In this document: positions 54,710 through 63,565 of the stretch, one piece after another
Position numbering within the stretch: the first letter of the stretch is position 1
Layout: each line of letters begins with the position of its first letter
Source: Microvirga alba
Lineage (GTDB): Bacteria; Pseudomonadota; Alphaproteobacteria; Rhizobiales; Beijerinckiaceae
Reading direction: 5' to 3'
NCBI RefSeq assembly: GCF_015694465.1
Contig: NZ_JADQDO010000013.1
Location: 1-64,000 of the forward strand
Length of the DNA: 64,000 bases
Program-made: the position numbers and the translations under genes
Notes under the pieces: model-generated
Databases searched by the model: none
Seen by the model: only the letters and a program-made list of their open reading frames with translations
Told to the model about the DNA's origin: nothing

Positions 54710-55489
54710 ATGCAAGCCCCGTTCAATGCCGCATCGGCGTCTCCACTCCTTTCGGTGGAAGGCGTTACACTGCAATATAAAACGCCCGACGTCGTCGTGA
54801 CCGCCACCCGGCGCGTCTCATTCGACGTGTATCCATCAGATCGTTTCGTGCTGCTCGGCCCTTCAGGCTGCGGCAAGTCGACCCTGCTCAAAGCGATCGG
54901 CGGCTACCTTACCCCCGTCGAGGGGCGGATCAGTCTGAAGGGCCGCACGGTGAACGGCCCTGGCCCGGACCGGATGATGGTTTTCCAGGAATTCGATCAA
55001 CTCTTACCCTGGAAGACGGTGCGCGAGAATGTTGTCTTCGCGTTGACCGCCTCCGGTCGCGCGACCCAAGTGGAGGCCGAGGAGCGTGCGCGCTCCTATA
55101 TCGACAAGGTAGGGCTTACCAAGTTCACCGACAGCCATCCTCACATGCTGTCCGGCGGCATGAAGCAGCGCGTCGCCATTGCCCGCGGCATGGCGATGGA
55201 GCCAGACGTCCTTCTAATGGACGAGCCTTTCGCCGCGCTCGACGCCCTGACCCGCCGCAAGATGCAGGACGAATTGCTGCGGCTGTGGGACGATACGCGG
55301 TTCACGGTGCTCTTCGTCACGCATTCGATTGAAGAAGCGATACGCGTCGGCACTCGCATCCTACTTCTTTCGCCTCACCCCGGCGAGGTCAAGGCCGAGC
55401 TCAATAGCCTGCCATCCGAGGCGATGGGCACGGCTCGTCAGGCCGAACTTGAGACCCGCATCAACAACATGCTCTTCGCGAGCCACTGA
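54710..55489 (+). CDS. ABC transporter ATPase, taurine/sulfonate/nitrate type (TauB/SsuB-like)
   Basis: A 259-residue ATPase: LGPSGCGKSTLLKAIGGYL, VFQEFDQLLPWKTVRENV, LSGGMKQRVAIARGMAMEPDVLLMDEPFAALDALTRR and VTHSIEEAIRVGTRI. QEFDQLLPWKT is characteristic of the SsuB/TauB/NrtD branch. The ATG at 54710 follows GAGGGAG; the longer frame starting inside the regulator gene is rejected. First gene of a three-gene importer. Confidence 0.94.
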   Translation: MQAPFNAASASPLLSVEGVTLQYKTPDVVVTATRRVSFDVYPSDRFVLLGPSGCGKSTLLKAIGGYLTPVEGRISLKGRTVNGPGPDRMMVFQEFDQLLPWKTVRENVVFALTASGRATQVEAEERARSYIDKVGLTKFTDSHPHMLSGGMKQRVAIARGMAMEPDVLLMDEPFAALDALTRRKMQDELLRLWDDTRFTVLFVTHSIEEAIRVGTRILLLSPHPGEVKAELNSLPSEAMGTARQAELETRINNMLFASH

Positions 55490-55505
55490 ACCGAAGGCGA
55501 TCGAT

Positions 55506-56372
55506 ATGACCGACCTCGTCACCTTCCGTCCTGAGATCATCCGGGAAGTCCATTCGAGCGACGCTCCAGTCGTCGCCAAGACCCTGAGTCTCGCAGAGCG
55601 AGCGTACCGCCTTGGCTTCGTACGCAAGACGGTGATCCTCGCCGCTCTCGCCGTAGCCTGGGAGCTCTATGGCCGCTGGCTCGGCAATCCGCTGCTCTTT
55701 CCGACCTTCGGCCAAACGGTCGACGCCTTCGTCAGCAACATCTTGAGCGGCATCATCCCGCAGCGCATGCTCGTTTCACTCCAGACGCTGGTCATCGGCT
55801 ACGGCATCGGCATCGGGCTAGCCGCGTTGCTGACGACGCTGGCAATCGGTTCACGCTTTGGCGCCGACCTACTCGAGACCCTGACCTCGATGTTCAATCC
55901 GCTGCCAGCCATCGCATTGCTGCCGTTGGCGCTGATCTGGTTTGGCCTCGGTGCGGGCAGCGTGATCTTCGTGCTCGTCCACTCGGTGCTTTGGGCGATC
56001 GCGCTCAACACCCATGCCGGCTTCCGCTCAGTTTCCAACACTTTGCGCATGGTCGGCCAGAATTATGGGCTGCGCGGCCTGAAGCTGGTGCGGCTGATCC
56101 TTATCCCGGCCGCTTTCCCAGCGATCCTGACCGGGCTTAAGGTCGGTTGGGCATTCGCCTGGCGCACGCTGATCGCAGCCGAACTCGTCTTCGGCGTTTC
56201 CTCAGGGTCGGGCGGCCTCGGATGGTTCATCTACGAGAACCGCAATCAACTCGAAACCGCCAATGTCTTCGCCGGTCTGTTCACCGTCATCCTGATTGGC
56301 CTGTTCGTCGAGAACGTGATCTTCGCCACGATTGAACGCAAGACGATCCGCCGTTGGGGCATGCAACACTGA
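55506..56372 (+). CDS. ABC transporter permease, TauC/SsuC-like
   Basis: A 288-residue inner-membrane protein with six transmembrane segments. It has the LLFPTFGQTVDAFV segment common to the TauC/SsuC family. The EAA loop is RMVGQNYGLRGLKLVRLILIPAAFPAIL, and LKVGWAFAWRTLIAAELVFGVS lies near the end. It starts 16 bases after the ATPase stop. Probably imports a small sulfonate, nitrate-like or aromatic compound. Confidence 0.93.
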   Translation: MTDLVTFRPEIIREVHSSDAPVVAKTLSLAERAYRLGFVRKTVILAALAVAWELYGRWLGNPLLFPTFGQTVDAFVSNILSGIIPQRMLVSLQTLVIGYGIGIGLAALLTTLAIGSRFGADLLETLTSMFNPLPAIALLPLALIWFGLGAGSVIFVLVHSVLWAIALNTHAGFRSVSNTLRMVGQNYGLRGLKLVRLILIPAAFPAILTGLKVGWAFAWRTLIAAELVFGVSSGSGGLGWFIYENRNQLETANVFAGLFTVILIGLFVENVIFATIERKTIRRWGMQH

Positions 56373-56421
56373 AATTAATGCAACGCGGCCGAAGCGCCGT
56401 AACAAAAAGAGAGGAAACAAA

Positions 56422-57438
56422 ATGGCATTCAAGAACTTCATCCGGGCGGCCATGGCGGCGGCTGCCATCAGCACCGCGCTCGGCGCCCCGGCTCGCGCCG
56501 AGGTCAGCGAGGTCCGCATCTCCAAGGGCTTCGGCATCCTCTATCTGCCGCTAATCGTGATGCAGGACCAGAAGTTTCTCGAGAAGCGCGCCAAGGCGGC
56601 CGGGCTCGGCGACGTCAAGGTCACTTGGCTGATGCTCGACGGCGGAAACGTCATCAACGATGCGATGATGGCTGGCACACTCGACTTTGCCGGGACCGGC
56701 GCGCCAGGGTTCGTTACGCTCTGGGCTAAAGCCAAGGGTATCCCCGGGGTTGAGGTCGTCGGCGTTTCGGGCATGAGCTCGACTTCGCTGTGGCTTATGG
56801 CGAACAAGCCCGAACTGAAATCGCTCAAGGATTTCACATCGAGCGACAAGATTGCGCTGCCCGGCATCAAGACCTCGCTCGCGGCGGTCGTGCTGCAAAT
56901 GATCGCGGCTAGGGAGTTTGGCGACGCCAACTATGCCAAGATTGATCCGATGACGGTCAGCCTGCCGCATCCGGAAGCGCTCGCGGCGCTCACAAGCGGC
57001 AAAACCGAGATCAAGGCGCATTTCACCTCGCCGCCTTTCCAGTATATCGAGGCCAAGAGCCCCGGCGTTCACCGCGTGCTCAACTCGGTCGATTATCTCG
57101 GCAATCTGATGCTCGACGTCACTTTTGCGCCGAAGAAATTCACCGATACCAATCCGAAGATGACGCAGGCCTTCATCGACGCGATGGACGATGCGAATAC
57201 GTTGATCGCCAGTGACAAGAAACTCGCCGCCGAGATCTACGCCAAGACCTCCGCGGTGAAGGTTGATCCGGCGGACGTTCAGGGAATGATCGAGGACAAA
57301 GATGCGCGCTTCACGACCACACCGGAAGGCGTGATGAAGTTTGCTGAATTCATGCATAAGGCCGGGTCGATCAAGGTCAAGCCGGCGACGTGGAGCGAGA
57401 TGTTCGTTCCTCAACTCGCCGGGCGTCCAGGTAGCTGA
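56422..57438 (+). CDS. ABC transporter substrate-binding protein, NMT1/TauA/SsuA-like
   Basis: A 338-residue periplasmic binding protein. The signal peptide ends near APARA. The mature part has RISKGFGILYLPLIVMQDQKFLEK, GGNVINDAMMAGTLDFAGTGAPGF and IALPGIKTSLAAVVLQM, all typical of the SsuA/NMT1 family. AGAGGAAAC precedes the ATG; earlier in-frame codons overlap the permease gene. It is the last gene before a strong terminator. Ligand not determined. Confidence 0.92.
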   Translation: MAFKNFIRAAMAAAAISTALGAPARAEVSEVRISKGFGILYLPLIVMQDQKFLEKRAKAAGLGDVKVTWLMLDGGNVINDAMMAGTLDFAGTGAPGFVTLWAKAKGIPGVEVVGVSGMSSTSLWLMANKPELKSLKDFTSSDKIALPGIKTSLAAVVLQMIAAREFGDANYAKIDPMTVSLPHPEALAALTSGKTEIKAHFTSPPFQYIEAKSPGVHRVLNSVDYLGNLMLDVTFAPKKFTDTNPKMTQAFIDAMDDANTLIASDKKLAAEIYAKTSAVKVDPADVQGMIEDKDARFTTTPEGVMKFAEFMHKAGSIKVKPATWSEMFVPQLAGRPGS

Positions 57439-57471
57439 GCGCCTTTCCTCTACACCTCCTCCACACATTGT

Positions 57472-57499
57472 AGCCGCGACCCGCTGGGTTGCGGCTTTT
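57472..57499 (+). terminator. Rho-independent terminator of the TauABC-like operon
   Basis: The 10-bp imperfect stem AGCCGCGACC/GGTTGCGGCT (one G-U) with a short loop is followed by TTTT, 34 bases after the binding-protein stop. Confidence 0.85.
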
Positions 57500-57705
57500 C
57501 TGTCAGCGCAACTGCCCACCCTGGCGCGTCGCTGATAGCGGCCGAGCCTAAAGCTTAATCCCCCAGCTTTTGCGGCCAGAGATCATCGCGCAGGCTAAGC
57601 GTCCGCTACCTAGAGTGAAGGCGATGATCATCATCGAATCTATCTCATTGTGCGGTCTCTGGTCCGCGCCGACGCGGTCAGCCGTTTTGAAGCGACGGCC
57701 GCATA

Positions 57706-59253
57706 TCAGAACCCCCAGGGCAATCCCATCAGGTACCAGGCGGCGAGCAGGACAAGCCAGGTTCCGGACATGATGAGCACGTACGGCAGCATCAGGGCGA
57801 TGACCGTGCCGACACCGGCATCCTTCTGGTATCGTTGAGCGAACGTTACGATCATCGCGAAATAGGCGTTCAGCGGCGTGATCGAATTCATGGGCGAGTC
57901 GCCAACGCGGTAGGCGGCGAGCACTGCCTCCGGCGCCACGTTCAACTTCATCAGAAGCGGCACGAAGATGGGCGCGAAGATGGCCCATTTCGGCAGGGCA
58001 CCAGTGATGATCAGGTCCAGGATCATGACGACGATGGTGAAGCCGACGAGCAGCCAGAGCGCGTCGAAACTAGCCCGTTTCAGCACATCGGCAAGCGAGA
58101 CGGCTGCCAATGTCGCCATGTTCGTGTAATTGAAGTAGGCTAGGAACTGGCTGATGATCAGCAAAAGAAAGATAAGGCCACTCAAGCTCGCGATGGCCTT
58201 CGTCATGGCGTTGATGACGTCAATGGAACTACGCATCGTCTTCGCGCCGATGCCATAGCCGATGCCCATCGCCAGAAAGATGAGGGCTATCACCACAATC
58301 AGACTGTTCATGAACGGCGAGTTGCCGATGATCGCCCCGGTCTCCGGATTTCGCAACGGAGCGCCGGAGGGGAGAGTCAGAAGGCCGAGAAAAATGATCA
58401 CACCGATCAGCGCGTATGTCGCGTATCTCAGCCCCAGCCGCTCCTCGGCAGACAGGGCGTTGTCGGCATCGACTGTATGCTCGCCTTCATAAGGTCCCAG
58501 ACGCGGCTCCACGATCCGTTCGGTGACGAGCGCGACGACTACCGTCAACATGAGGACCGAGGCAATCGAGAACCAGACATTTGCCGTGAGATCGATCGAG
58601 ATCGAGGGGTTGAGAAGATGGATTGCGTCGTTTGTGACCTCGGTCAGGATGCCGTCGATCGGCACGATCAGGATATTCACGGCGAAGGCACTGGCGACCG
58701 CCGCGAAGGCGGCGGCAAGCCCAGCGAGCGGGTGGCGATTGACACTGATGAAGGCCGCTCCGGCAAGGGGGATGAGCACCAGGTATCCTGCGTCCGCCGC
58801 GATGCTGGAGAGGATGCCGACAAACACAAGAATATAGGTCAGGAGCCCACGGGGAGCGACGGCGACGAGCTTGCGGATCAACGCGTTGACGAGGCCCGCC
58901 GCCTCAGCCACACCGACGCCGACCATCGCGACGATGATGACGCCAACCGCGTTGAAATTCATGAAATTCTGGACAACGCCAGTGAACATGAAACGAATGC
59001 CGTCCGCTGTCAGCAGGCTTCTCGCGGCGGTCGTCGCGTGTTCGACCTGATGGGTTTCCGGGTTGATCACCTCGTAGCTGACGCGAACTCCCATCAGATA
59101 GAAGATGTGAGAAAGCACGATTACAATCCCGATGAGGATAATGAATATCACTGCGGGATGCGGCACCCTGTTTCCGACTTTCTCGACGACATCGAGCACC
59201 TTCTGCATCGTGGACTTGTGCGTTTCCATGGTAACCTGGGTCACGATTGTCAT
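57706..59253 (-). CDS. AbgT family transporter
   Basis: A 515-residue inner-membrane protein with about ten or more transmembrane segments. AbgT landmarks are VGNRVPHPAVIFIILIGIVIVLSHI, GVGVAEAAGLVNALIRK and a LVGFTIVVMILDLIITGALPKWAIFAPIFVPL region, followed by RVGDSPMNSITPLNAYFAMIV. AbgT takes up p-aminobenzoyl-glutamate in E. coli, while MtrF and YdaH homologues export sulfonamides and p-aminobenzoate. Its ATG overlaps the stop of an RND adaptor gene by four bases, favouring an efflux role here. Confidence 0.93.
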   Translation of the reverse strand: MTIVTQVTMETHKSTMQKVLDVVEKVGNRVPHPAVIFIILIGIVIVLSHIFYLMGVRVSYEVINPETHQVEHATTAARSLLTADGIRFMFTGVVQNFMNFNAVGVIIVAMVGVGVAEAAGLVNALIRKLVAVAPRGLLTYILVFVGILSSIAADAGYLVLIPLAGAAFISVNRHPLAGLAAAFAAVASAFAVNILIVPIDGILTEVTNDAIHLLNPSISIDLTANVWFSIASVLMLTVVVALVTERIVEPRLGPYEGEHTVDADNALSAEERLGLRYATYALIGVIIFLGLLTLPSGAPLRNPETGAIIGNSPFMNSLIVVIALIFLAMGIGYGIGAKTMRSSIDVINAMTKAIASLSGLIFLLLIISQFLAYFNYTNMATLAAVSLADVLKRASFDALWLLVGFTIVVMILDLIITGALPKWAIFAPIFVPLLMKLNVAPEAVLAAYRVGDSPMNSITPLNAYFAMIVTFAQRYQKDAGVGTVIALMLPYVLIMSGTWLVLLAAWYLMGLPWGF

Positions 59254-60482
59254 CCTTTCGATGGTGGAGCCACCAAAGCCGGAATGGGATCGGAAGCCCG
59301 GGCAGTTTTGGTCCGCGTCTTAAAAGCGGCATGGAGTTTCGCCGCCGGTAGCGGCATCCCCGAGAGTTCCGTCTCGTCCGCGGGAAGAGCGCGAATGCGC
59401 TGGCCGGGGTGGAGTGCCTGTATGCCGGCTGTGACGATGATCTCGCCCGGTTCTAGCCCTCGAGCGATAACGACGCTCCGTGCATCATGGCGCAGGATTT
59501 CGACATTTCGCAGGGACACGTTCGATGTCGCGGGATCGACAACCCAGACGGCAGGCTCACGCCCCGATTGCGTCAGGGCACGGGCTGGGACCCTGATCAC
59601 GTCGGTGGACCTGAGCGCAAGCGACCCTGTCACCGTCGAACCAAGCCGCATGGCTTCCGGCGGGTGACTGATCCCTACCCGCACGCGGAACGTCCGCGTG
59701 ACGGGATCCGCTTGAGGTGAGACTTCCCTTACGCGACCCGACGCTGTCACCATGGGGTTATCGGCCAGAGCGACACTGATCGTTGCATCCGGCGATGGCA
59801 TATGGAGCAGGCGTGCCGGGACGTCGAACACCGCATCCCGGCCTTCAGCCCGCGCGAGCTGCAGCACCGTTTGGCCGGCCTGCACGACCTCGCCTGCTTC
59901 TGCCTTGCGTGCCGTCACGACGCCTTCGGCATCGGCTCGCAATTCCATAAACCCAAGCTGGTCCCGCGCCGCATCGACCTGCGCCTCTGCATTCTCCAGC
60001 TGAGCACGGGCCGTCTGCAGGGCCTGTTGCGCCTCGTCGAAACGCGGGCGGGTCGTGAAGCCTTGGGCAAGGAGGCCTTGTTGTCGTTCAAAAGTGTTTT
60101 GTGTTTTGGTGACCTGACCTTGAGCCGCCCTCAATGTGGCTTCCGCTGCGCGCAGGGCATTTTGCTCCGTCTGAGGGTCGAGCCTCGCAAGCAACTGACC
60201 AGCCTCCACGCGATCGCCGACATTGCCCGCCAGCTCGATGACGCGACCGGCGATCCTGAACGCGAGGGAGACTTCCTGCTCGGCCTGCACCTCGCCTGTC
60301 AGCGCCACGACATCGCCGAAATCGCCCCGCTTGACGGTCAACACGCGAACAGGCCGCCCCTCCCCCGCTGGCAACTCGACATTGCCCTGACATGCGCTCG
60401 TCAACATCAGAATCGCAGCAAGCGCCAGGAATTGGCGTGTTGAGGCCCATCTATCCCGATATCGATTTGATGCGATGCTCAT
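59250..60482 (-). CDS. RND efflux periplasmic adaptor (membrane fusion protein)
   Basis: A 410-residue adaptor. An N-terminal lipoprotein-type signal (LALAAILMLTSACQG) is followed by the barrel-sandwich half ALTGEVQAEQEVSLAFRIAGRV and LARLDPQTEQNALRAAEA. A coiled-coil hairpin (about 100-175), the second half AEAGEVVQAGQTVLQLA and a C-terminal beta-barrel with GLEPGEIIVTAGIQALHPGQRI complete it. It links the RND pump to an outer-membrane channel, which is not encoded in the window. It overlaps both neighbours by four bases. Confidence 0.93.
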   Translation of the reverse strand: MSIASNRYRDRWASTRQFLALAAILMLTSACQGNVELPAGEGRPVRVLTVKRGDFGDVVALTGEVQAEQEVSLAFRIAGRVIELAGNVGDRVEAGQLLARLDPQTEQNALRAAEATLRAAQGQVTKTQNTFERQQGLLAQGFTTRPRFDEAQQALQTARAQLENAEAQVDAARDQLGFMELRADAEGVVTARKAEAGEVVQAGQTVLQLARAEGRDAVFDVPARLLHMPSPDATISVALADNPMVTASGRVREVSPQADPVTRTFRVRVGISHPPEAMRLGSTVTGSLALRSTDVIRVPARALTQSGREPAVWVVDPATSNVSLRNVEILRHDARSVVIARGLEPGEIIVTAGIQALHPGQRIRALPADETELSGMPLPAAKLHAAFKTRTKTARASDPIPALVAPPSKG

Positions 60483-63400
60483 GATGAGGGGACCCTCTCC
60501 GGTTGAGTAGTGTGTTGGCGAGGGTGAGGCGCGCCGGCCTTACGGCCGAACCACGCCGCATAAAGTGTGGGCAAGAAGACGAGGGTCAGAACCGTTGCGA
60601 CGAGGAGCCCGCCCATGATCGAGAAGGCCATCGGCCCCCAGAACACCGTCGGAGCGATCGGCGTCATGCCCAGGATGGTGGAAACAGCCGTCAGCATGAT
60701 CGGCCGAAAGCGAGCACTGCTCGCATCCATGACCGCATCGAAGACGCCTTTGCCCGAGGCCCGCTCGACATCGATCTGGCCGATCAAGATGACCGCATTT
60801 TTGGTGATGATGCCGAGAAGCGCGAGGATTCCGAGGAGCGCGACAAAGCCGAGCGGCTTTCCGGACAGAAGCAGAGCGCCCACGACTCCGATCACGCCCA
60901 AGGGAGCCACGCTGAGCACCATGAGAAGACGCTCAAAACTTTGGAGCTGAACCATCAGCACTGTCAGCGTGATGAACAGCATTAACGGCACGACCGCCAG
61001 GACCGAGGCCTGCGACTTCGCGCTCTCTTCCACGGTACCGCCCACCGCAATTGCGTAGGATGGCGGCAGGCTCTTCCTCAGATCCTCCATGGCAGAGGCA
61101 AGCGAAGACGTCACCGTCTCCGGCAATGCGCCTGGCACGACATCGGCCTGCACCGTCAATGTCGGGATGCGGTCCCTACGCCACACGAGCGGATAGTCCT
61201 GGTCATATGTGAACGTGGCGAATTGCTTGAGCGGCACCGTCCTCCCGTCCGGCAGGGCGACCTGCATCGTCTCCAGCGTCGAAAGGGAAGCACGCTGCTC
61301 GTCGGTTGCTCGCACCACGACATCGACGAGATAGATATCGTCCCTGACCTGCGTGACGGACGCGCCGGAAATCACGGTGCTTAAGGCTGCCGCGATGGCC
61401 TGAGAACTCAGACCAAGGCGCCTCGCCTCATCCTGATCGATGCGGATTCCGAGCTCTCGCGACGGCTCGATCCAGTCGAAATTGACTTTCTCGGCGCGGT
61501 GGTCTGTGGCAACGATCTGCGCGACCTTGAAGGCGATCTCTCGGACCTCGGCAAGATCGGGACCGCTGACCCGATATTGCACGGGCCAGCCCACGGGGGG
61601 GCCCAGCTCCAGGGGATAGACACGCGAAACAAGATTCGGGAACTCGCTCGCGAGGAGGGTTTCGAGCTTACCCTGCAGGCGCCCCCGCGCTGCCACATCC
61701 CGGGCGACGATCACCGCCTGGCTGAAGAAATCGTTCGGCAATTGTGCGTTCAGGGGCAGGTAGAACCGAATGGCGCCGCGGCCGACATAGGTACTCCAGC
61801 GCTCGACGTCAGAGTCGTTGTTCAGGACGGCATCGAGCCGTCGCGCGACGTCCGCACTCGCGTGGATCGAGGCATTCTGCGGCAGTTGGAGATCGACCAA
61901 AAGCTCCGGCCGGTCGGAGGCGGGAAAGAACTGCCGCGGGATCAACGGCAGCGCGAGGAGCGAGGCGACAAAGAGGGCGATGGTGATGGCAATGGTGAGC
62001 CACTTCGCATCGATAGCGGAGGTTAGAACGCGCCTGTAAAGCGTCATCACCCAGCCAGTTGACCCCTCCCCTGACCCTGATTTCGGTGATTTGAGGATCC
62101 AGACGCCGACCAGCGGCGAAAAGATCACTGCGACGAACCAAGAGACGATCAGCGCAATCCCCACGACTGCGAACAGGGAGAAGGTATATTCCCCAGCCGA
62201 GCTCGCGGCGAATCCGATGGGGACAAAGCCCGCAATGGTGACGAGTGTCCCGGCGAGCATCGCCAAAGCGAATCTACGGAATGCGAATGTGGCCGCACGC
62301 TCCTTGTCGTCGCCGGCGGCGAGACGAGTCATCATTGCGTCGGTCGTCGTCATCGCATCATCGACGAGCAATGTTAATGCGATGATGAGCGCGCCGAGCG
62401 ATACGCGCTGCATGTCGATGTCAACGAGCTTCATGACGGCGAACACGACAGCGAGCGTCAGCGGGATCGACAGCGCTACGACAAAACCCGGTCGCAGTCC
62501 CAGACTGATGAAACTCACCGCCAGAATGATCCCGATTGCTTGCCAGAGCGATGTGGTGAAATCGGCGATTGCGTGTCGGACAGTAACCGCCTGATCGGCG
62601 ACCAACCGGGGCTCGATGCCGACCGGCAGATCCGCGCTGATCGCCGCCATAGCCTTCTTGATGTTCGCGCCGAGGGCGAGAATATCTCCCCCCTCGCGCA
62701 TCGCGATTCCAAGGCCAATAGCCTCGCGGCCGTTGACCCTGAAGAGAGGCTGAGGCGGGTCGGCAAAGCCGCGTCGGACGGTCGCGATGTCACCGAGCCT
62801 GACCATGCGGTTACCGACCGGGAAGTTGACGTCCAGAACATCCTGCTCGGACCGGAACGCGCCTGACACGCGCAGCGAGAGCTTTTCCGCCTCCGTCTGG
62901 ATCGTGCCAGCGGGGCGTACGACGTTTTGGTTCTGCAAGGCTCCGATCAACGCCGCACGGTCGATACCGAGATTGGCCAATTCGGCGACCGAGAACTCAA
63001 CGAAAATCCTCTCGTCCTGCGCGCCGATGACCTCGACCTTGGAAACGTCCGGAATAAGGAGAATCTTCGAGCGAGCAGCTTCGACGTAGTCCCGCAGCTC
63101 GCGATGCGTGAAGCCATCCGCCGTGAACCCGTAGATGATGCCGAACGTATCCCCGAACCGATCATTGAACACGGGGCCGACGACGCCCAAAGGCAGCGAC
63201 AGACGGATATCCGAGACAAGGTTTCTGACCTGGTACCAGGTGTCATGCACCGCCGAAGCGGAGGTGTCTCCCTTGAGATTCACGAAAATCGTCGTGACGC
63301 CAGGACGGGTGAAGCTGCGCAGGAAGTCGAGGTTCGGAGTTTCCTCGAGTTGTCTTTCGATGCGTTCGGTGACCTGCTTGAGCGTATCGTCAAGCGTAGC

Positions 63401-63565
63401 GCCCGGCCATGCCGCTGATACCACCATGGTCTTGATCACGAAGGACGGATCTTCTGCGCGGCCGAGCCTGAAATAGGATGCCACGCCCGCAATAACCATG
63501 ACGATCATCAGATAGATGACCAACGACCGGGATTTCAAAGCCCATTCTGAAAGGTTCAGCCTCAT
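60479..63565 (-). CDS. RND efflux pump, HAE1/AcrB-like inner-membrane permease
   Basis: A 1028-residue proton-driven exporter with twelve predicted transmembrane segments and two large periplasmic loops. LIIALTLLVDDAMTTTDAMM in TM4 carries the proton-relay Asp pair. ETPNLDFLRSFTRPGVTTIFVNL lies in the first porter domain, and GILALLGIITKNAVILIGQID and GPMAFSIMGGLLVATVLTLVFLPTLY lie near the C-terminus. Length is normal. Start and stop overlap the two adaptor genes, so the pump is made with two different adaptors. Substrates unknown. Confidence 0.95.
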   Translation of the reverse strand: MRLNLSEWALKSRSLVIYLMIVMVIAGVASYFRLGRAEDPSFVIKTMVVSAAWPGATLDDTLKQVTERIERQLEETPNLDFLRSFTRPGVTTIFVNLKGDTSASAVHDTWYQVRNLVSDIRLSLPLGVVGPVFNDRFGDTFGIIYGFTADGFTHRELRDYVEAARSKILLIPDVSKVEVIGAQDERIFVEFSVAELANLGIDRAALIGALQNQNVVRPAGTIQTEAEKLSLRVSGAFRSEQDVLDVNFPVGNRMVRLGDIATVRRGFADPPQPLFRVNGREAIGLGIAMREGGDILALGANIKKAMAAISADLPVGIEPRLVADQAVTVRHAIADFTTSLWQAIGIILAVSFISLGLRPGFVVALSIPLTLAVVFAVMKLVDIDMQRVSLGALIIALTLLVDDAMTTTDAMMTRLAAGDDKERAATFAFRRFALAMLAGTLVTIAGFVPIGFAASSAGEYTFSLFAVVGIALIVSWFVAVIFSPLVGVWILKSPKSGSGEGSTGWVMTLYRRVLTSAIDAKWLTIAITIALFVASLLALPLIPRQFFPASDRPELLVDLQLPQNASIHASADVARRLDAVLNNDSDVERWSTYVGRGAIRFYLPLNAQLPNDFFSQAVIVARDVAARGRLQGKLETLLASEFPNLVSRVYPLELGPPVGWPVQYRVSGPDLAEVREIAFKVAQIVATDHRAEKVNFDWIEPSRELGIRIDQDEARRLGLSSQAIAAALSTVISGASVTQVRDDIYLVDVVVRATDEQRASLSTLETMQVALPDGRTVPLKQFATFTYDQDYPLVWRRDRIPTLTVQADVVPGALPETVTSSLASAMEDLRKSLPPSYAIAVGGTVEESAKSQASVLAVVPLMLFITLTVLMVQLQSFERLLMVLSVAPLGVIGVVGALLLSGKPLGFVALLGILALLGIITKNAVILIGQIDVERASGKGVFDAVMDASSARFRPIMLTAVSTILGMTPIAPTVFWGPMAFSIMGGLLVATVLTLVFLPTLYAAWFGRKAGAPHPRQHTTQPERVPSS

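Noticed and set aside
58477-59667. 396-codon plus-strand frame antisense to the AbgT gene
   Set aside because: Asp/Arg/His-rich shadow of a transmembrane protein gene.
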